Positions 1-7,696 of a stretch of 29,209 nucleotides of DNA are shown here, in pieces. The notes under the pieces are model-generated. The model searched no databases and was not told where the DNA came from. It saw only the letters and a program-made list of their open reading frames with translations. The stretch comes from a virus, in the IMG/VR virus record IMGVR_UViG_3300042373_000180, positions 1-29,209 of that record, one strand, 5' to 3'. The position numbers were made by a program, and so were the translations under genes. How positions within the stretch are numbered: position 1 is the first letter of the stretch; every line of letters begins with the position of its first letter.

Positions 1-880
1 CGTCAATATCAATAACGAACTGCCATACTATGCCCGAACCCGTTGGGCCAACTGGGTTAAACGTACTATCCGAATAATCCCAATAGTCAGTAGTTACGGG
101 GGCAAACTCGTCTGGCGCAAGCACCTTTGTCCACGGCATTGAGGTAGGCAGGTCCTTGTACATATAGCCAGCGTTTCGGTGACACCAGATATGCAACTTG
201 TTGTAGTCGTTAATTCCACTTACGTTGATAGTAATTCCATATTTATCTTCTATCGCATCAACCACCTTGTTTATTTCAATGGCTGGCTTTAAGTCGTAGT
301 ATTGGACACCGTGGGTTTGATTAATACTGTGGAAGTATATGTTGTTTGGGTCGTTATTGCTGGTATTGCTTTCGTAAAACCAAACGTCCTTTGCTGTAAT
401 TAATGGGAATACGATGGAATCCAAGGTGAGCGATACCAAGCCAGCGTAAACATTGTTTGGTGTATAATCTAAATTGTAAGCCGACAACCCTTCAAGGTCG
501 TACAAGTAGTCCTCCCCGAAAATGTCGGTTAGGTTAACCAGCAATCCGTAAAACGTAATATCGTAAGCGTAAGGAGCATTCTTACGCATCTGTACGCCCT
601 CCAATTCAATAGAGCCATACCGAAATACCAACCCGTTGATTTCAATGCGTCCATCGGCTCTTAATCGGTAGTCAGCACCGCCCACAATATCCGTGCGGTA
701 GTAATGCTCGAAAATGGCGTTGTTGCGAGGCGAAGCGGGAACGCTAAACCCCTGCGTAAAGTCGGTGAAGACCTTGCTTATGTCTTGAATGTTTTGGACG
801 GAAAGGTTAATCGTAATATCCTCGTCTTGGAATACGTCAAGCTCTTGCTCACCTACAAAAATTGTAACCTTGTTTCTCAT
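1..880 (-). CDS. Tail structural protein, N-terminal part (split by the window edge)
   Basis: The frame opens with ATG at 880-878 and runs to base 1 with no stop, giving 293 residues that start MRNKVTIFVGEQELDVFQ. If the ends are joined, base 1 is the first base of a codon completed by 29209-29208, and the frame continues to the stop at 28266-28268, for 607 residues in all. The ATG overlaps the stop of the preceding gene (ATGA). I cannot name a family. Its place before the tape measure gene, its size and its beta-rich look point to a virion or tail protein. Confidence 0.85.
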   Translation of the reverse strand, partial: MRNKVTIFVGEQELDVFQDEDITINLSVQNIQDISKVFTDFTQGFSVPASPRNNAIFEHYYRTDIVGGADYRLRADGRIEINGLVFRYGSIELEGVQMRKNAPYAYDITFYGLLVNLTDIFGEDYLYDLEGLSAYNLDYTPNNVYAGLVSLTLDSIVFPLITAKDVWFYESNTSNNDPNNIYFHSINQTHGVQYYDLKPAIEINKVVDAIEDKYGITINVSGINDYNKLHIWCHRNAGYMYKDLPTSMPWTKVLAPDEFAPVTTDYWDYSDSTFNPVGPTGSGIVWQFVIDID

Positions 881-2127
881 CGTGCGTTATTTCGGATGTC
901 CCAAGCAATATCAAACGTCAAGGTGTAATTAATGTTTCGGTCGTTAACCTCTTTAAGGTATTGGATTCCAGTATCTTGCGGGTTAACGGTGAACTCTACG
1001 CCCTCATAATTGATGGAGCATTTTTCGCTCATAAGGATTTCACGAATAACGTCGTCGTAGTTCTCGTCCACCCAGCCCGTATTTAGCACAATCGTTTCAC
1101 GGCTATTTACGTCAAAGTTACGATACTGCACTTGTTGCGATACGTTGAAGGGTTGGTTCAACTGCGGCATATAGCTTTCCCGTGTAACCGCTCCGCTTCT
1201 TGTTGAGACCTTGAAGAACGTAACAAAGTCGCTAACGCCAAAGCGGTTAATAAACGTAAGGCGTACTGGCGTGTACTTTGGTTCGCAAACCAACTCGTAA
1301 TTGTATTCGGTAGCGTTTTCCTCGTAGCCCAATTCGGCAAGTGCCTCACGTAGGCAGGCGAATCCTTCGCACGTTCCGCCGTCGGCTTCAACACGTGCTT
1401 TGTAGTTTACAGATGCGCTATCGCTAATAAGGGAAATGGTGTAGTCCTCGGTTGGTATAACCCCCAAGAACGAATCTACGCTTGCGGGGCCTGCTGGAAT
1501 GTAGATTACCTTTTGCGTTGACTCCGTGCTTGTGTTAGCAAAGCCCAACTCGTCAGACAAGACGTAAAAATAGTCCGTTCCGTTTACATTGTACAGAACT
1601 CCGTTAAGGTCGGTGTTGGTATCGTACAAAGCGGGAAGCGATTGCTCGTAACCGCTATAAACTTGCATAGTGCGGTTTGTCAACAGACCAGCACCCGCAA
1701 CAATACCACCCGACTGCTGCGTAAATGGTAGCCACCCATCCGAGCATAAGAAGGACTGGTTGCTTTGGATTAAACCAGAGGCAGGAGTTCCTGCATTCAC
1801 GTAGTTAGACGAAAGAGTAAACTTACACCATACCACTTCGGTTGTTGCCGTCTCCCAATCGCTTATTGCTTGATTCTTCAACACCGAAGCAATTTCCTCA
1901 CGTATAAGGTCGCTAATTTCAAACGTGATAGGAGCGTTGTCGATGCTTGTCTTGAATAGCGTGTAGTCGGCGGTTGGGCTTGATGCGCTACTACCTGTAA
2001 ATATCCGCAAGGTAAGCGTAGCGTCAATTAAGCCATCGTTGGCCAGTGGCCCTTTGGTTAGCGTTATGAAGATAGGCGACCTTGTTAATTGTAACGAGGC
2101 GGGGAAGGTGGCTACTGGTGCTGACAT
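877..2127 (-). CDS. Putative virion (tail) structural protein, 416 aa
   Basis: A 416-residue protein beginning MSAPVATFPASLQLTRSPIF. It is rich in Thr, Ser, Asn, Val and aromatic residues, as expected of a beta-structured virion protein, and has no signal peptide or membrane segment. Its ATG overlaps the previous stop as TAATG at 2127, and its own stop overlaps the next ATG as ATGA at 877-880, so it sits in the tail operon with the genes around it. From memory, similar proteins occur beside the tape measure region in Bacteroidota phages. The exact tail role (baseplate, distal tail or other) cannot be read from the sequence. Confidence 0.8.
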   Translation of the reverse strand: MSAPVATFPASLQLTRSPIFITLTKGPLANDGLIDATLTLRIFTGSSASSPTADYTLFKTSIDNAPITFEISDLIREEIASVLKNQAISDWETATTEVVWCKFTLSSNYVNAGTPASGLIQSNQSFLCSDGWLPFTQQSGGIVAGAGLLTNRTMQVYSGYEQSLPALYDTNTDLNGVLYNVNGTDYFYVLSDELGFANTSTESTQKVIYIPAGPASVDSFLGVIPTEDYTISLISDSASVNYKARVEADGGTCEGFACLREALAELGYEENATEYNYELVCEPKYTPVRLTFINRFGVSDFVTFFKVSTRSGAVTRESYMPQLNQPFNVSQQVQYRNFDVNSRETIVLNTGWVDENYDDVIREILMSEKCSINYEGVEFTVNPQDTGIQYLKEVNDRNINYTLTFDIAWDIRNNAR

Positions 2128-2666
2128 TATTTATTCTTTGGATTCGTTGCGAACATTTGGAAGTCATCTGGGCCAAGCCCGAACGCAATAATTAACTCTT
2201 GCGGTAACTTTTGGAACTGCAAGCGGAATGGCGTAGTAAAGAATTTAGAAGGCGAAATACCTTGGCGGAATACCGATTCACGAACGGCATAAGGATTCAA
2301 ACCCTTTGCCTCTGCCCACTTCTTAAAATGTTTTACAGATGGCTTTGTGCCCTCCTTAAATTTGAATCGACTATTTGGTGCTTTCTGTTTCCAGATTTTG
2401 CCTTTGTTGTTTCGGTTGTTGAAGCTGCTTGTTGTCTTGCGTGTACCGCCTGCGCCTTTAACACCTTCGTCTTGATACGCTCCATATTCCTCCATATAAA
2501 AATTTAGATAGAAGGAGTTTTTAGATACGTTCAATTTGTAGGTCAAAGAATTGTAAAGCGTCTTATCGAAGTTTTTTCTTTTCTTCGTAAGATTCGTTCT
2601 CGCCTGTTGAATTACCCGCTTGGCGAATTTGTTTAACGTGGCCTCTACCAATTCTTGACGGCTCAT
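2127..2666 (-). CDS. Putative tail/neck protein, HK97 gp10-like by position and character
   Basis: A basic protein of 179 residues starting MSRQELVEATLNKFAKRV. The ATG at 2666 overlaps the previous stop (TAATG); an in-frame TTG two codons upstream is less likely. Its features are an N-terminal amphipathic helix with many Lys/Arg, then a segment around YQDEGVKGAGGT, then a Lys-rich middle. A small basic protein with a YxDxG-like segment next to a terminator-like gene recalls the HK97 gp10 family of head-tail joining and tail completion proteins. That assignment is inference, without a clear signature. Confidence 0.7.
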   Translation of the reverse strand: MSRQELVEATLNKFAKRVIQQARTNLTKKRKNFDKTLYNSLTYKLNVSKNSFYLNFYMEEYGAYQDEGVKGAGGTRKTTSSFNNRNNKGKIWKQKAPNSRFKFKEGTKPSVKHFKKWAEAKGLNPYAVRESVFRQGISPSKFFTTPFRLQFQKLPQELIIAFGLGPDDFQMFATNPKNK

Positions 2667-3133
2667 TAGCAAATACTGATTTCAGTGTTTGGTACAATCA
2701 AGTCAAAGGTCAGGTTCCAACCGGTAAGCAAGTTCTCAAACCTTTCCGTGAATGGCTCGCAACTTACGTCTCCTTCGATTTCGTATTTGTCCGTGTACAA
2801 CGTGCCACGGCGTAACTGCGATTGCAGGCCGTTGAGGATGGCAAGAGTGGTATTGAGAATATCCTGTTGGTTGTCTACTCCGAAGAAAGGCTCGTTTTGG
2901 TTTCTCAAATCTTGCTTGGTCTCGTCCACGATGTCCATAGCAAGAACCGATACGTTAAAACGAATTACGTGATCGGAGAAGGTGGCTTGGTTCACCATAA
3001 TATGCGCCAAGGGAAAGATGGTCTGCTTGTTTAAGTCCACGTCGAAGATGTCGCCAAACGTAACCACCTTCACCAGCGGGTGACTGGTCAGGTAGTCGTT
3101 AATCTTCTCGGTGGCTTGATAGAAACTTCTCAT
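2666..3133 (-). CDS. Putative tail completion/terminator protein, 155 aa
   Basis: A 155-residue protein starting MRSFYQATEKINDYLTSHP. The mixed alpha/beta pattern and the phrases GDIFDVDLNKQTIFPLAHI and LRRGTLYTDKYEIEG match, as I recall them, a conserved unnamed family of Bacteroidota phages in the neck/tail module. The ATG at 3133 overlaps as ATGA the stop of the -1 frame of the upstream gene, not its zero-frame stop, which lies 56 bases earlier. The family looks like tail terminators; function is inferred from position and size. Confidence 0.75.
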   Translation of the reverse strand: MRSFYQATEKINDYLTSHPLVKVVTFGDIFDVDLNKQTIFPLAHIMVNQATFSDHVIRFNVSVLAMDIVDETKQDLRNQNEPFFGVDNQQDILNTTLAILNGLQSQLRRGTLYTDKYEIEGDVSCEPFTERFENLLTGWNLTFDLIVPNTEISIC

Positions 3134-3382
3134 AACTTTAATTTTTGCATTTCGATTTCGTTCTTCTCCTTCTCAAAGGTTAGGTAGGTCAAGCATTGAT
3201 GAATAGGTAATCTAGTGACTTCTTCAAATTTTGTGAGGTCTCCTGAAGCCAGAGCATAGATGCTGGAATACCATCCCCATCTTTGTCCAAACTGCGCTTC
3301 TCTTGTATAGATGTCTTCGCTTCCCTCGCCAAAGAGTTTAGTGTATGTTGCGCTAATACGTTCCCTAAACGATAAAAAAAAA
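3130..3382 (-). CDS. -1 frame extension (81 codons) of the upstream gene, by probable ribosomal frameshift
   Basis: From the T9 run at 3374-3382 the -1 frame stays open for 81 codons to the TGA at 3130-3132. The encoded peptide looks natural: it contains FGQRWGWYSSIYALASGD, KFEEVTRLPIHQCLTYL and a Lys/Glu-rich tail. Its stop overlaps the next ATG as ATGA, the usual junction of this genome. A shift after residue 165 would give a 246-residue product instead of the 226-residue zero-frame one. No good start codon lies in this frame near the run, so it is probably an extension and not a separate gene. An undercalled homopolymer (T10) would also produce this picture. Confidence 0.7.
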
Positions 3383-3869
3383 CCATCGCACCCAAGGCAA
3401 CCGATACGGGCATCTGCTTAAACAGTTCCTCCCTGCCTTCGTCTGGCGTGTAGTCCTCAATGTCGTAGCGTTCGCCTTTCTCCTTGGTCACGGGTCGGTA
3501 CAATACCGCCATTGCACGGTGCATAGTAGCCCAGTCCTTCATATAGTTGTCAAGGTCTACAAACTCACCCAATGAAATATCATTAAGCGCAGGAATGAAT
3601 CCGTACTTGGTTCCCTTCAGCTCAAAAAACTTGGTAAGGTCTGGTTTTTGGTTTAGCGTCTTGCTCAATACGGCAAGGACGTTGGTAGCGTCCACAAGCC
3701 GAACCTTTGGCAACTCCGAGAAAGGAACTTGGCAAAAGATTTCGAGCATCTTCTTTTGGCGAAATTCCTCGTCTCCTTCAATGCGAGCAAAGCGTTGGTA
3801 TTGCTCCAACGTGATTTCGTCAAGTGACGTAGGTACTACTAATTTCAGTTCCATAGGTAAATAACTCAT
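3189..3869 (-). CDS. Putative tail assembly chaperone-like protein, zero frame, 226 aa
   Basis: The start is ATG at 3869, overlapping the terminase stop as ATGA; a second ATG five codons in is also possible. The product is alpha-helical and acidic, with segments such as LDEITLEQYQRFARI and DISLGEFVDLDNYMKDW. At residues 163-166 the codons run through nine T. After it the zero frame continues for 61 codons, ending SLDYLFINA. A gene with a slippery run near its end, ahead of the tape measure, recalls lambda G/GT-type tail chaperones, but here six genes lie between it and the tape measure. Function is inferred from this pattern only. Confidence 0.75.
   Translation of the reverse strand: MSYLPMELKLVVPTSLDEITLEQYQRFARIEGDEEFRQKKMLEIFCQVPFSELPKVRLVDATNVLAVLSKTLNQKPDLTKFFELKGTKYGFIPALNDISLGEFVDLDNYMKDWATMHRAMAVLYRPVTKEKGERYDIEDYTPDEGREELFKQMPVSVALGAMVFFYRLGNVLAQHTLNSLAREAKTSIQEKRSLDKDGDGIPASMLWLQETSQNLKKSLDYLFINA
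3374..3382 (-). promoter_or_regulatory. Slippery T9 run, candidate -1 frameshift site
   Basis: Nine consecutive T on the minus strand occupy codons GTT TTT TTT TAT, an all-T version of the X XXY YYZ heptamer. Downstream, GTTTAG (3370-3365) can pair with CTAAAC (3341-3336), and inside that GTAT (3359-3356) with ATAC (3346-3343), giving a possible stimulatory stem. The 3-nt spacer is shorter than usual. Confidence 0.65.
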
Positions 3870-5026
3870 CGGACGTTGTAACGACCATAGTTAGGTTTAG
3901 AGAGCTTATTTGCTACCGCATAGCGTGCAGCGTCTATTCCGTGGTTGAATGCGTCTATCGGCTTGTTAAGTAGGTTTCCGTTCTTGTCTTCAACCCATTT
4001 GTAATTCTGGAGTTCTTTTATTAGGTTGCTGCTCCGTGGTGTTACGAATAGCTTATGCCGTTTTAGAATGTCAATACCAGCGTTTATTGAATCGGCTCCC
4101 TTTACTGTTGGCTTTACGTTCCACCCGAAGCGGTGCAGCTCATCGATGGACTTCGGCTCTGCGCTATCAGCAAAGATCTCATCCCGCCTATCTAAACTGA
4201 ACGACTGAAAGTGGGAATGAATGTCCCTGTTCGTGAGTCCAGTTCGGTAAATGAGTTCGTCAAGGTATAGGTGGTTGTCCAACTGGTAAACGGCCACGAG
4301 TGCCGTTGGGTCGTTGGTGTAACCGAAGTCAAGGCCATAGGATATAAGTTTTGCTTCTGTTGGTATTTCAGCCTGCCCGAACTGAAAGATAGTCGCACGG
4401 CTCATACCACGCTCACCCAAGCCATAGATACGCCAGTAGTCCTCGTCTGTGTCTCGTAGGCGTTCGATTTCGTCAACAATGGACTTGTCGAGGAATGGGT
4501 TGTCTTTGTAAGTGGACTGAATGTACGTTACATCGTCACGTGTCAGCAGCTTGTCATAAATCCAGTGAAACGAATCGGACGGGTTGTAGTCGAGCCATAT
4601 CTTGCCCGTTGTACGCACAAGCAACTGAAAGAAGTCCTCCCAACTTAATTCGTTCGCCTCGTTGCAGAATAGGTAGTCACGTCTTGCTCCTCGTTTCTTT
4701 TGCGGTTGATCAAGCGACAGGAACTCAAATAGGTTTCCATTAAGTGAGTAAGTGAAGTCGCTCTTGTTGTGCTTGGATTCGTCGTACAAGTTCATATTAC
4801 GCAGAATCTCCATAAAGTCACGATAAGCCGTCATTTTAAGAGATGGCAACGACTTACGCACAATAGAGAAGACCTTTCCCTTTTCTTGCATAGCCAATAC
4901 GATTAGCATTTGCAACAGAGAATACGTCTTGCCCGACCTTGAACCTCCTTGGTTAACTACGATACGTGTTGGTGCTTCGTAGTTACGCTCGAACAGTTCA
5001 CTTGTCTTGATTTCCAGAACGGACAA
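3866..5026 (-). CDS. terL: Terminase large subunit (PBSX/Terminase_3 type)
   Basis: The DNA-packaging motor, 386 residues. The N-terminal ATPase domain has Walker A GGSRSGKT (27-34) and a Walker B-like YLFCNEANE (118-126) with catalytic Glu near 123. The C-terminal RNase H-like nuclease starts at YGLDFGYTNDPTAL (about 230-243, metal-binding Asp 233) and has later acidic residues in FADSAEPKSID and DAFNHGIDAARYA. Its 5' end overlaps the small-subunit-like gene by 29 bases, and its stop overlaps the next ATG. Length and motif order fit a complete gene. Confidence 0.96.
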   Translation of the reverse strand: MSVLEIKTSELFERNYEAPTRIVVNQGGSRSGKTYSLLQMLIVLAMQEKGKVFSIVRKSLPSLKMTAYRDFMEILRNMNLYDESKHNKSDFTYSLNGNLFEFLSLDQPQKKRGARRDYLFCNEANELSWEDFFQLLVRTTGKIWLDYNPSDSFHWIYDKLLTRDDVTYIQSTYKDNPFLDKSIVDEIERLRDTDEDYWRIYGLGERGMSRATIFQFGQAEIPTEAKLISYGLDFGYTNDPTALVAVYQLDNHLYLDELIYRTGLTNRDIHSHFQSFSLDRRDEIFADSAEPKSIDELHRFGWNVKPTVKGADSINAGIDILKRHKLFVTPRSSNLIKELQNYKWVEDKNGNLLNKPIDAFNHGIDAARYAVANKLSKPNYGRYNVR

Positions 5027-5300
5027 TTTCTACCTTAATTTGGGTTAGCTCATCCGAGACCTCGTGCTTGTTCTCAACTCTTGCAAGTTTAGGCGTGGTA
5101 TACTCCGCCATCTTGCTCAATAGGTCAAGTGCCGCCTTCGGGTCTTCTGCAGCCACGTCACTTAACCAGATAGTCATATTCTCCAAGTTGTCTTCGATTA
5201 GCTTTTGGAATGCTTCTCGAATCTTGTTGGTCGTCTTATTTGGTGTTCCTGCTGGGCGACCGTGGTTGCCTTCAGTGAATCTTCCTTTGCTATCTTTCAT
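4998..5300 (-). CDS. Putative terminase small subunit, 100 aa
   Basis: A 100-residue protein opening with KGRFTEGNHGRPAGTPNKTT, followed by a helical middle (IREAFQKLIEDNLENMTIWL, then DPKAALDLLSKMAEYTTPKL). The GRPAGxPNK opening followed by helices is what I recall for small terminase-like proteins of Bacteroidota phages. It lies directly upstream of terL and overlaps it by 29 bases, the expected place for the DNA-recognition subunit. No other candidate for this role is present. Confidence 0.75.
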   Translation of the reverse strand: MKDSKGRFTEGNHGRPAGTPNKTTNKIREAFQKLIEDNLENMTIWLSDVAAEDPKAALDLLSKMAEYTTPKLARVENKHEVSDELTQIKVEIVRSGNQDK

Positions 5301-5338
5301 AACCGTTTATTTCCGTAGTTTTCGGTTAAATAACTCAT
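5297..5338 (-). other. Mini-ORF of 13 codons linking methyltransferase and small terminase genes
   Basis: ATG at 5338 overlaps the methyltransferase stop (ATGA), and the TGA at 5299-5297 overlaps the next ATG (ATGA). It reads MSYLTENYGNKRL. It may only pass ribosomes across the 34-base gap, or it may be chance. Confidence 0.35.
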
Positions 5339-5862
5339 TTGCAGTATATCCAACAGTCGTCAATCAAGATGCGATTTGGTAGCAACTCGTCTACCGCTTG
5401 AATTACTCCTTGCCAGTTCTCGTGGTAGTCGTCTCCTGCTAAATATCCGCCTTTCTTTACTTTGGGTAGCCAGAGGGCAATATCCTCTTTAACGGCTTCG
5501 TAGGTATGCGTTAGGTCGATAAACACAACGTCCAAAGATTCGTCCGCAAACTTCTTGGAAGCGGCTTTAGAAGTGGCCTTAATGGATTTGTATTTGCGTT
5601 CTCCCATATTGGCCTTGAACATTTGATAGATGTCTACCTCTGTCGCCAGCTTGTGTGTTGTGGCGAGTTCGTTTGGTGAACCCTTCCAAGTGTCAATGAT
5701 TGTTATTTGTTTGTCTGTTGCTTTGTCGCATAGGTAGGCCGAGGACTTACCAAGCCAAGCACCAAGCTCAACGAATGTACCCCCTTCTGGCATTTGTGCT
5801 ATTAGGTAGTCGTATGCTGTTTCGTGGTTAAACCAGCCGTCTATCTCTTGGTAGTGTTTCAT
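5335..5862 (-). CDS. Class I SAM-dependent methyltransferase (Methyltransf_24-like)
   Basis: A 175-residue Rossmann-fold methyltransferase. Motif I is FVELGAWLGKSS (30-41), an acidic residue for the ribose sits in IIDTW (55-59), and the core strand is DVVFIDLTHTYEAVKEDI (111-128), followed by GGYLAGDDYH (138-147). The VFID-H-YE-V-DI arrangement is shared by small phage and cell-surface-sugar methyltransferases. There is no DPPY/NPPY or PC motif, so a DNA adenine or cytosine methyltransferase is unlikely. It follows two glycosyltransferases in a coupled row (ATGA overlaps), so its substrate is probably the glycan, or another molecule, made by them. Confidence 0.88.
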   Translation of the reverse strand: MKHYQEIDGWFNHETAYDYLIAQMPEGGTFVELGAWLGKSSAYLCDKATDKQITIIDTWKGSPNELATTHKLATEVDIYQMFKANMGERKYKSIKATSKAASKKFADESLDVVFIDLTHTYEAVKEDIALWLPKVKKGGYLAGDDYHENWQGVIQAVDELLPNRILIDDCWIYCK

Positions 5863-6824
5863 TTCAGCAGGCGTTCTAAACGAATATCGTTAAAGTCGTG
5901 TATATTGAAGTTGGTTGTCATATCGGCGTGGAGTTGGCAAGCGATATCGAAGGCCTTGTCTTCTGTTAGTTCTCGAATGGCTTTGTTCCAGTCTCCCTTG
6001 TGAGCAACCTTTACGCAGTTCTTGTTTGTTAGGTGTTGGGCGTATGGTGCTACGTCACTAATAATTAACGCACAACCAGCAAATCCCGCCTCTACCATCT
6101 TTAGGTTTGATTTGCAGCGATTAAACTCACTTGGGATAAGTGGAGCAAGGGCAACGTCAAACGCTTGGTACATTGCTCCGTATTCATTCGGGGGCATTGT
6201 TTGGAGCTTGTATCTTGCTCGGCTTGCTTCAACGTAGCCACCAATATCGGCAACGTAAGATTCCACCGTTGAAAGGTCTATATTGTTTTGCGTAAGGTCT
6301 GGCAAGTGGCTTATGCCTGCAACGTAGCCGAAGCGCATTTCGTCTGACGGCTCCCGTGTTATTTGCCATTGCGGGTCTGCGGGGTCAAGGCCGTTCGGAA
6401 TGATAACTACGTTTTTATTTAGCTTCTTGATTTTATCGGCTAAATACTTTTGCGTTGTCCATACCTCGTCTGCAAAATACATAGAGTTTCGTATTCGGTG
6501 TTCAAGTCCTGCTTTGTCGTAGGTGACTTTGGAGGGGTGGTCTAACGCCAAATGCCACCAGTCGTCGTTATCAATGATAACCTTCTTTCCCGACTGCTTA
6601 CAAATAGCGAAGAAGTTGGCAAACGACTCACCAGAAAACGGTACGGCTCTGGAGAATATAACGTGCGTAATTCCTTCCCAGTTGTCGGGCTGTACCTCCT
6701 GCTTGTAATTGATTATTTGAAAATCAATAAGCCCCTTCTCTTTGAGTAGAGTTAGGGGCTTGTAGATGCGGTGGTAAACCACGCCAGAATTTTCGTCACC
6801 GATACAAAGTACGCTTGGCCTCAT
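5859..6824 (-). CDS. GT-B fold glycosyltransferase, GT4/GT1-like
   Basis: The protein starts MRPSVLCIGDENSGVVYHRI at ATG 6824 (ATGA overlap); an upstream in-frame TTG is not needed. It has 321 residues. The N-terminal half has the GVVYHRIYKPL loop of GT4-like enzymes; the middle has VVIIPNGLDP, the linker typical of retaining GT-B enzymes; the C-terminal half has the donor-binding stretch NLKMVEAGFAGCALIISD, the usual E-containing helix followed by the Pro/Ala-Gly loop. It likely uses a nucleotide sugar. The acceptor (DNA base, virion protein or host glycan) cannot be read from sequence. It sits between the GT-A gene and the methyltransferase. Confidence 0.88.
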   Translation of the reverse strand: MRPSVLCIGDENSGVVYHRIYKPLTLLKEKGLIDFQIINYKQEVQPDNWEGITHVIFSRAVPFSGESFANFFAICKQSGKKVIIDNDDWWHLALDHPSKVTYDKAGLEHRIRNSMYFADEVWTTQKYLADKIKKLNKNVVIIPNGLDPADPQWQITREPSDEMRFGYVAGISHLPDLTQNNIDLSTVESYVADIGGYVEASRARYKLQTMPPNEYGAMYQAFDVALAPLIPSEFNRCKSNLKMVEAGFAGCALIISDVAPYAQHLTNKNCVKVAHKGDWNKAIRELTEDKAFDIACQLHADMTTNFNIHDFNDIRLERLLK

Positions 6825-7357
6825 CTTAAATAGTTGTAGTAACAAAGATAGTCTTGGTACGTCTTAATCTTTGGGTTTCTTGTCATTAGCTCCTGTGCAA
6901 ACAACCCATCGGCTTCGTATCTGTACTCGAATCTTGCTTTGCCGATAAACCCAAGCCGAGCCATATAAGAAGCGGTGTCGATTGTTCCCACCCGTGGGGA
7001 TTCGGTAGCGTGAAGACGGGGGTCTCCGTTGCGGAAGCATTGCGCCCAGTTTACAAAGTCCTCCTTGCTATCCTTGACGGCTTCAAACCAGTTCGGGTGA
7101 ATAATGTTATCGTCGTCCAATATGTAAATGTAGTCGTTATCGCTTGCGGACGCTTGTAGGTAGTCAAGTGCCATATTGCGAAGCGGGTTGCCGAAGGCCC
7201 CGCCAAGGTTAGACCGCACCACTTTAACGCCTTTGGGTACTTCTTTCTTTTTGGTAGAGTAGTCCATAAAGACAGTCCAAGTGCAACCAGCAGGAATCGA
7301 CTCCCGCAAGTGTTCGAGGTTCTCTGGGCGTGAGCAAGGGGTAACGATATGAATCAT
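6821..7357 (-). CDS. GT-A fold glycosyltransferase (GT2-like), compact
   Basis: A 178-residue protein beginning MIHIVTPCSRPENL, a typical first strand and loop of GT2 enzymes. The metal- and nucleotide-binding motif is YIYILDDDNIIHP (77-88, DDD at 81-83). The segment NPLRNMALDYL resembles the donor-binding helix, and YEADGLFAQEL the later acceptor-side region. It is short for GT2, close to a bare catalytic domain, with no membrane segment, so it is probably soluble. It is coupled to the HNH gene before it and the GT-B gene after it by ATGA overlaps. Confidence 0.87.
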   Translation of the reverse strand: MIHIVTPCSRPENLEHLRESIPAGCTWTVFMDYSTKKKEVPKGVKVVRSNLGGAFGNPLRNMALDYLQASASDNDYIYILDDDNIIHPNWFEAVKDSKEDFVNWAQCFRNGDPRLHATESPRVGTIDTASYMARLGFIGKARFEYRYEADGLFAQELMTRNPKIKTYQDYLCYYNYLR

Positions 7358-7608
7358 TGAGGTATTTTTTTCAAATGTACAGCCTTCAAGAAGTCCTTTG
7401 ATAACTCAACACCAAAGTCGGCTTCGTGGTGGCACTCACGGCATAGAGCCATTAGATTTTCTATTACGTCTCGGCTCTTGCTACCACCCATACCCCTCGG
7501 TTCGATGTGGTGAATGTCTACGGCTCGCCTGTTGCAAACCTCACAAGGGATAAACTCAACAGGGCTTAACCCCATCGCTTTGAGGTAAATCTTCGTGTGA
7601 TTCTTCAT
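7354..7608 (-). CDS. HNH endonuclease, 84 aa
   Basis: The chosen start is ATG 7608 (MKNHTKIYLKAMGL), preceded by CTGGAG eight bases upstream, one of few Shine-Dalgarno-like sites here; a longer frame would need a TTG. It has a zinc-ribbon HNH fold: CEVC (22-25), DIHHI (31-35, catalytic His), ENLMALCREC (50-59, with Asn and the second Cys pair) and HHEADFG. In HK97-type phages an HNH protein works with terminase in packaging. Here it is four genes upstream of the small terminase, so either that role or that of a free-standing nicking enzyme is possible. Confidence 0.9.
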   Translation of the reverse strand: MKNHTKIYLKAMGLSPVEFIPCEVCNRRAVDIHHIEPRGMGGSKSRDVIENLMALCRECHHEADFGVELSKDFLKAVHLKKIPQ

Positions 7609-7696
7609 AATGTTCTCCAGAATTTCCGTTACGAATAATAATACGGAGGCGTTTCTCCTCCTCGTCCTCAACGTAGGTGTAATTAGCGCAGCTCAT
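7556..7696 (-). CDS. Small acidic protein, 46 aa, unknown
   Basis: ATG at 7696 overlaps the preceding stop as ATGA, the standard junction here. The product begins MSCANYTYVEDEEEKRLRII and is strongly acidic in the middle and at the end. It overlaps the HNH gene start by 53 bases. It fills an otherwise empty 85-base gap, which supports it, but no family is recognised. Confidence 0.5.
   Translation of the reverse strand: MSCANYTYVEDEEEKRLRIIIRNGNSGEHYEESHEDLPQSDGVKPC

Noticed and set aside
5335-5862. DNA methyltransferase
   Set aside because: No DPPY/NPPY or PC motif; the VFID-H-YE pattern fits small-molecule or glycan methyltransferases.
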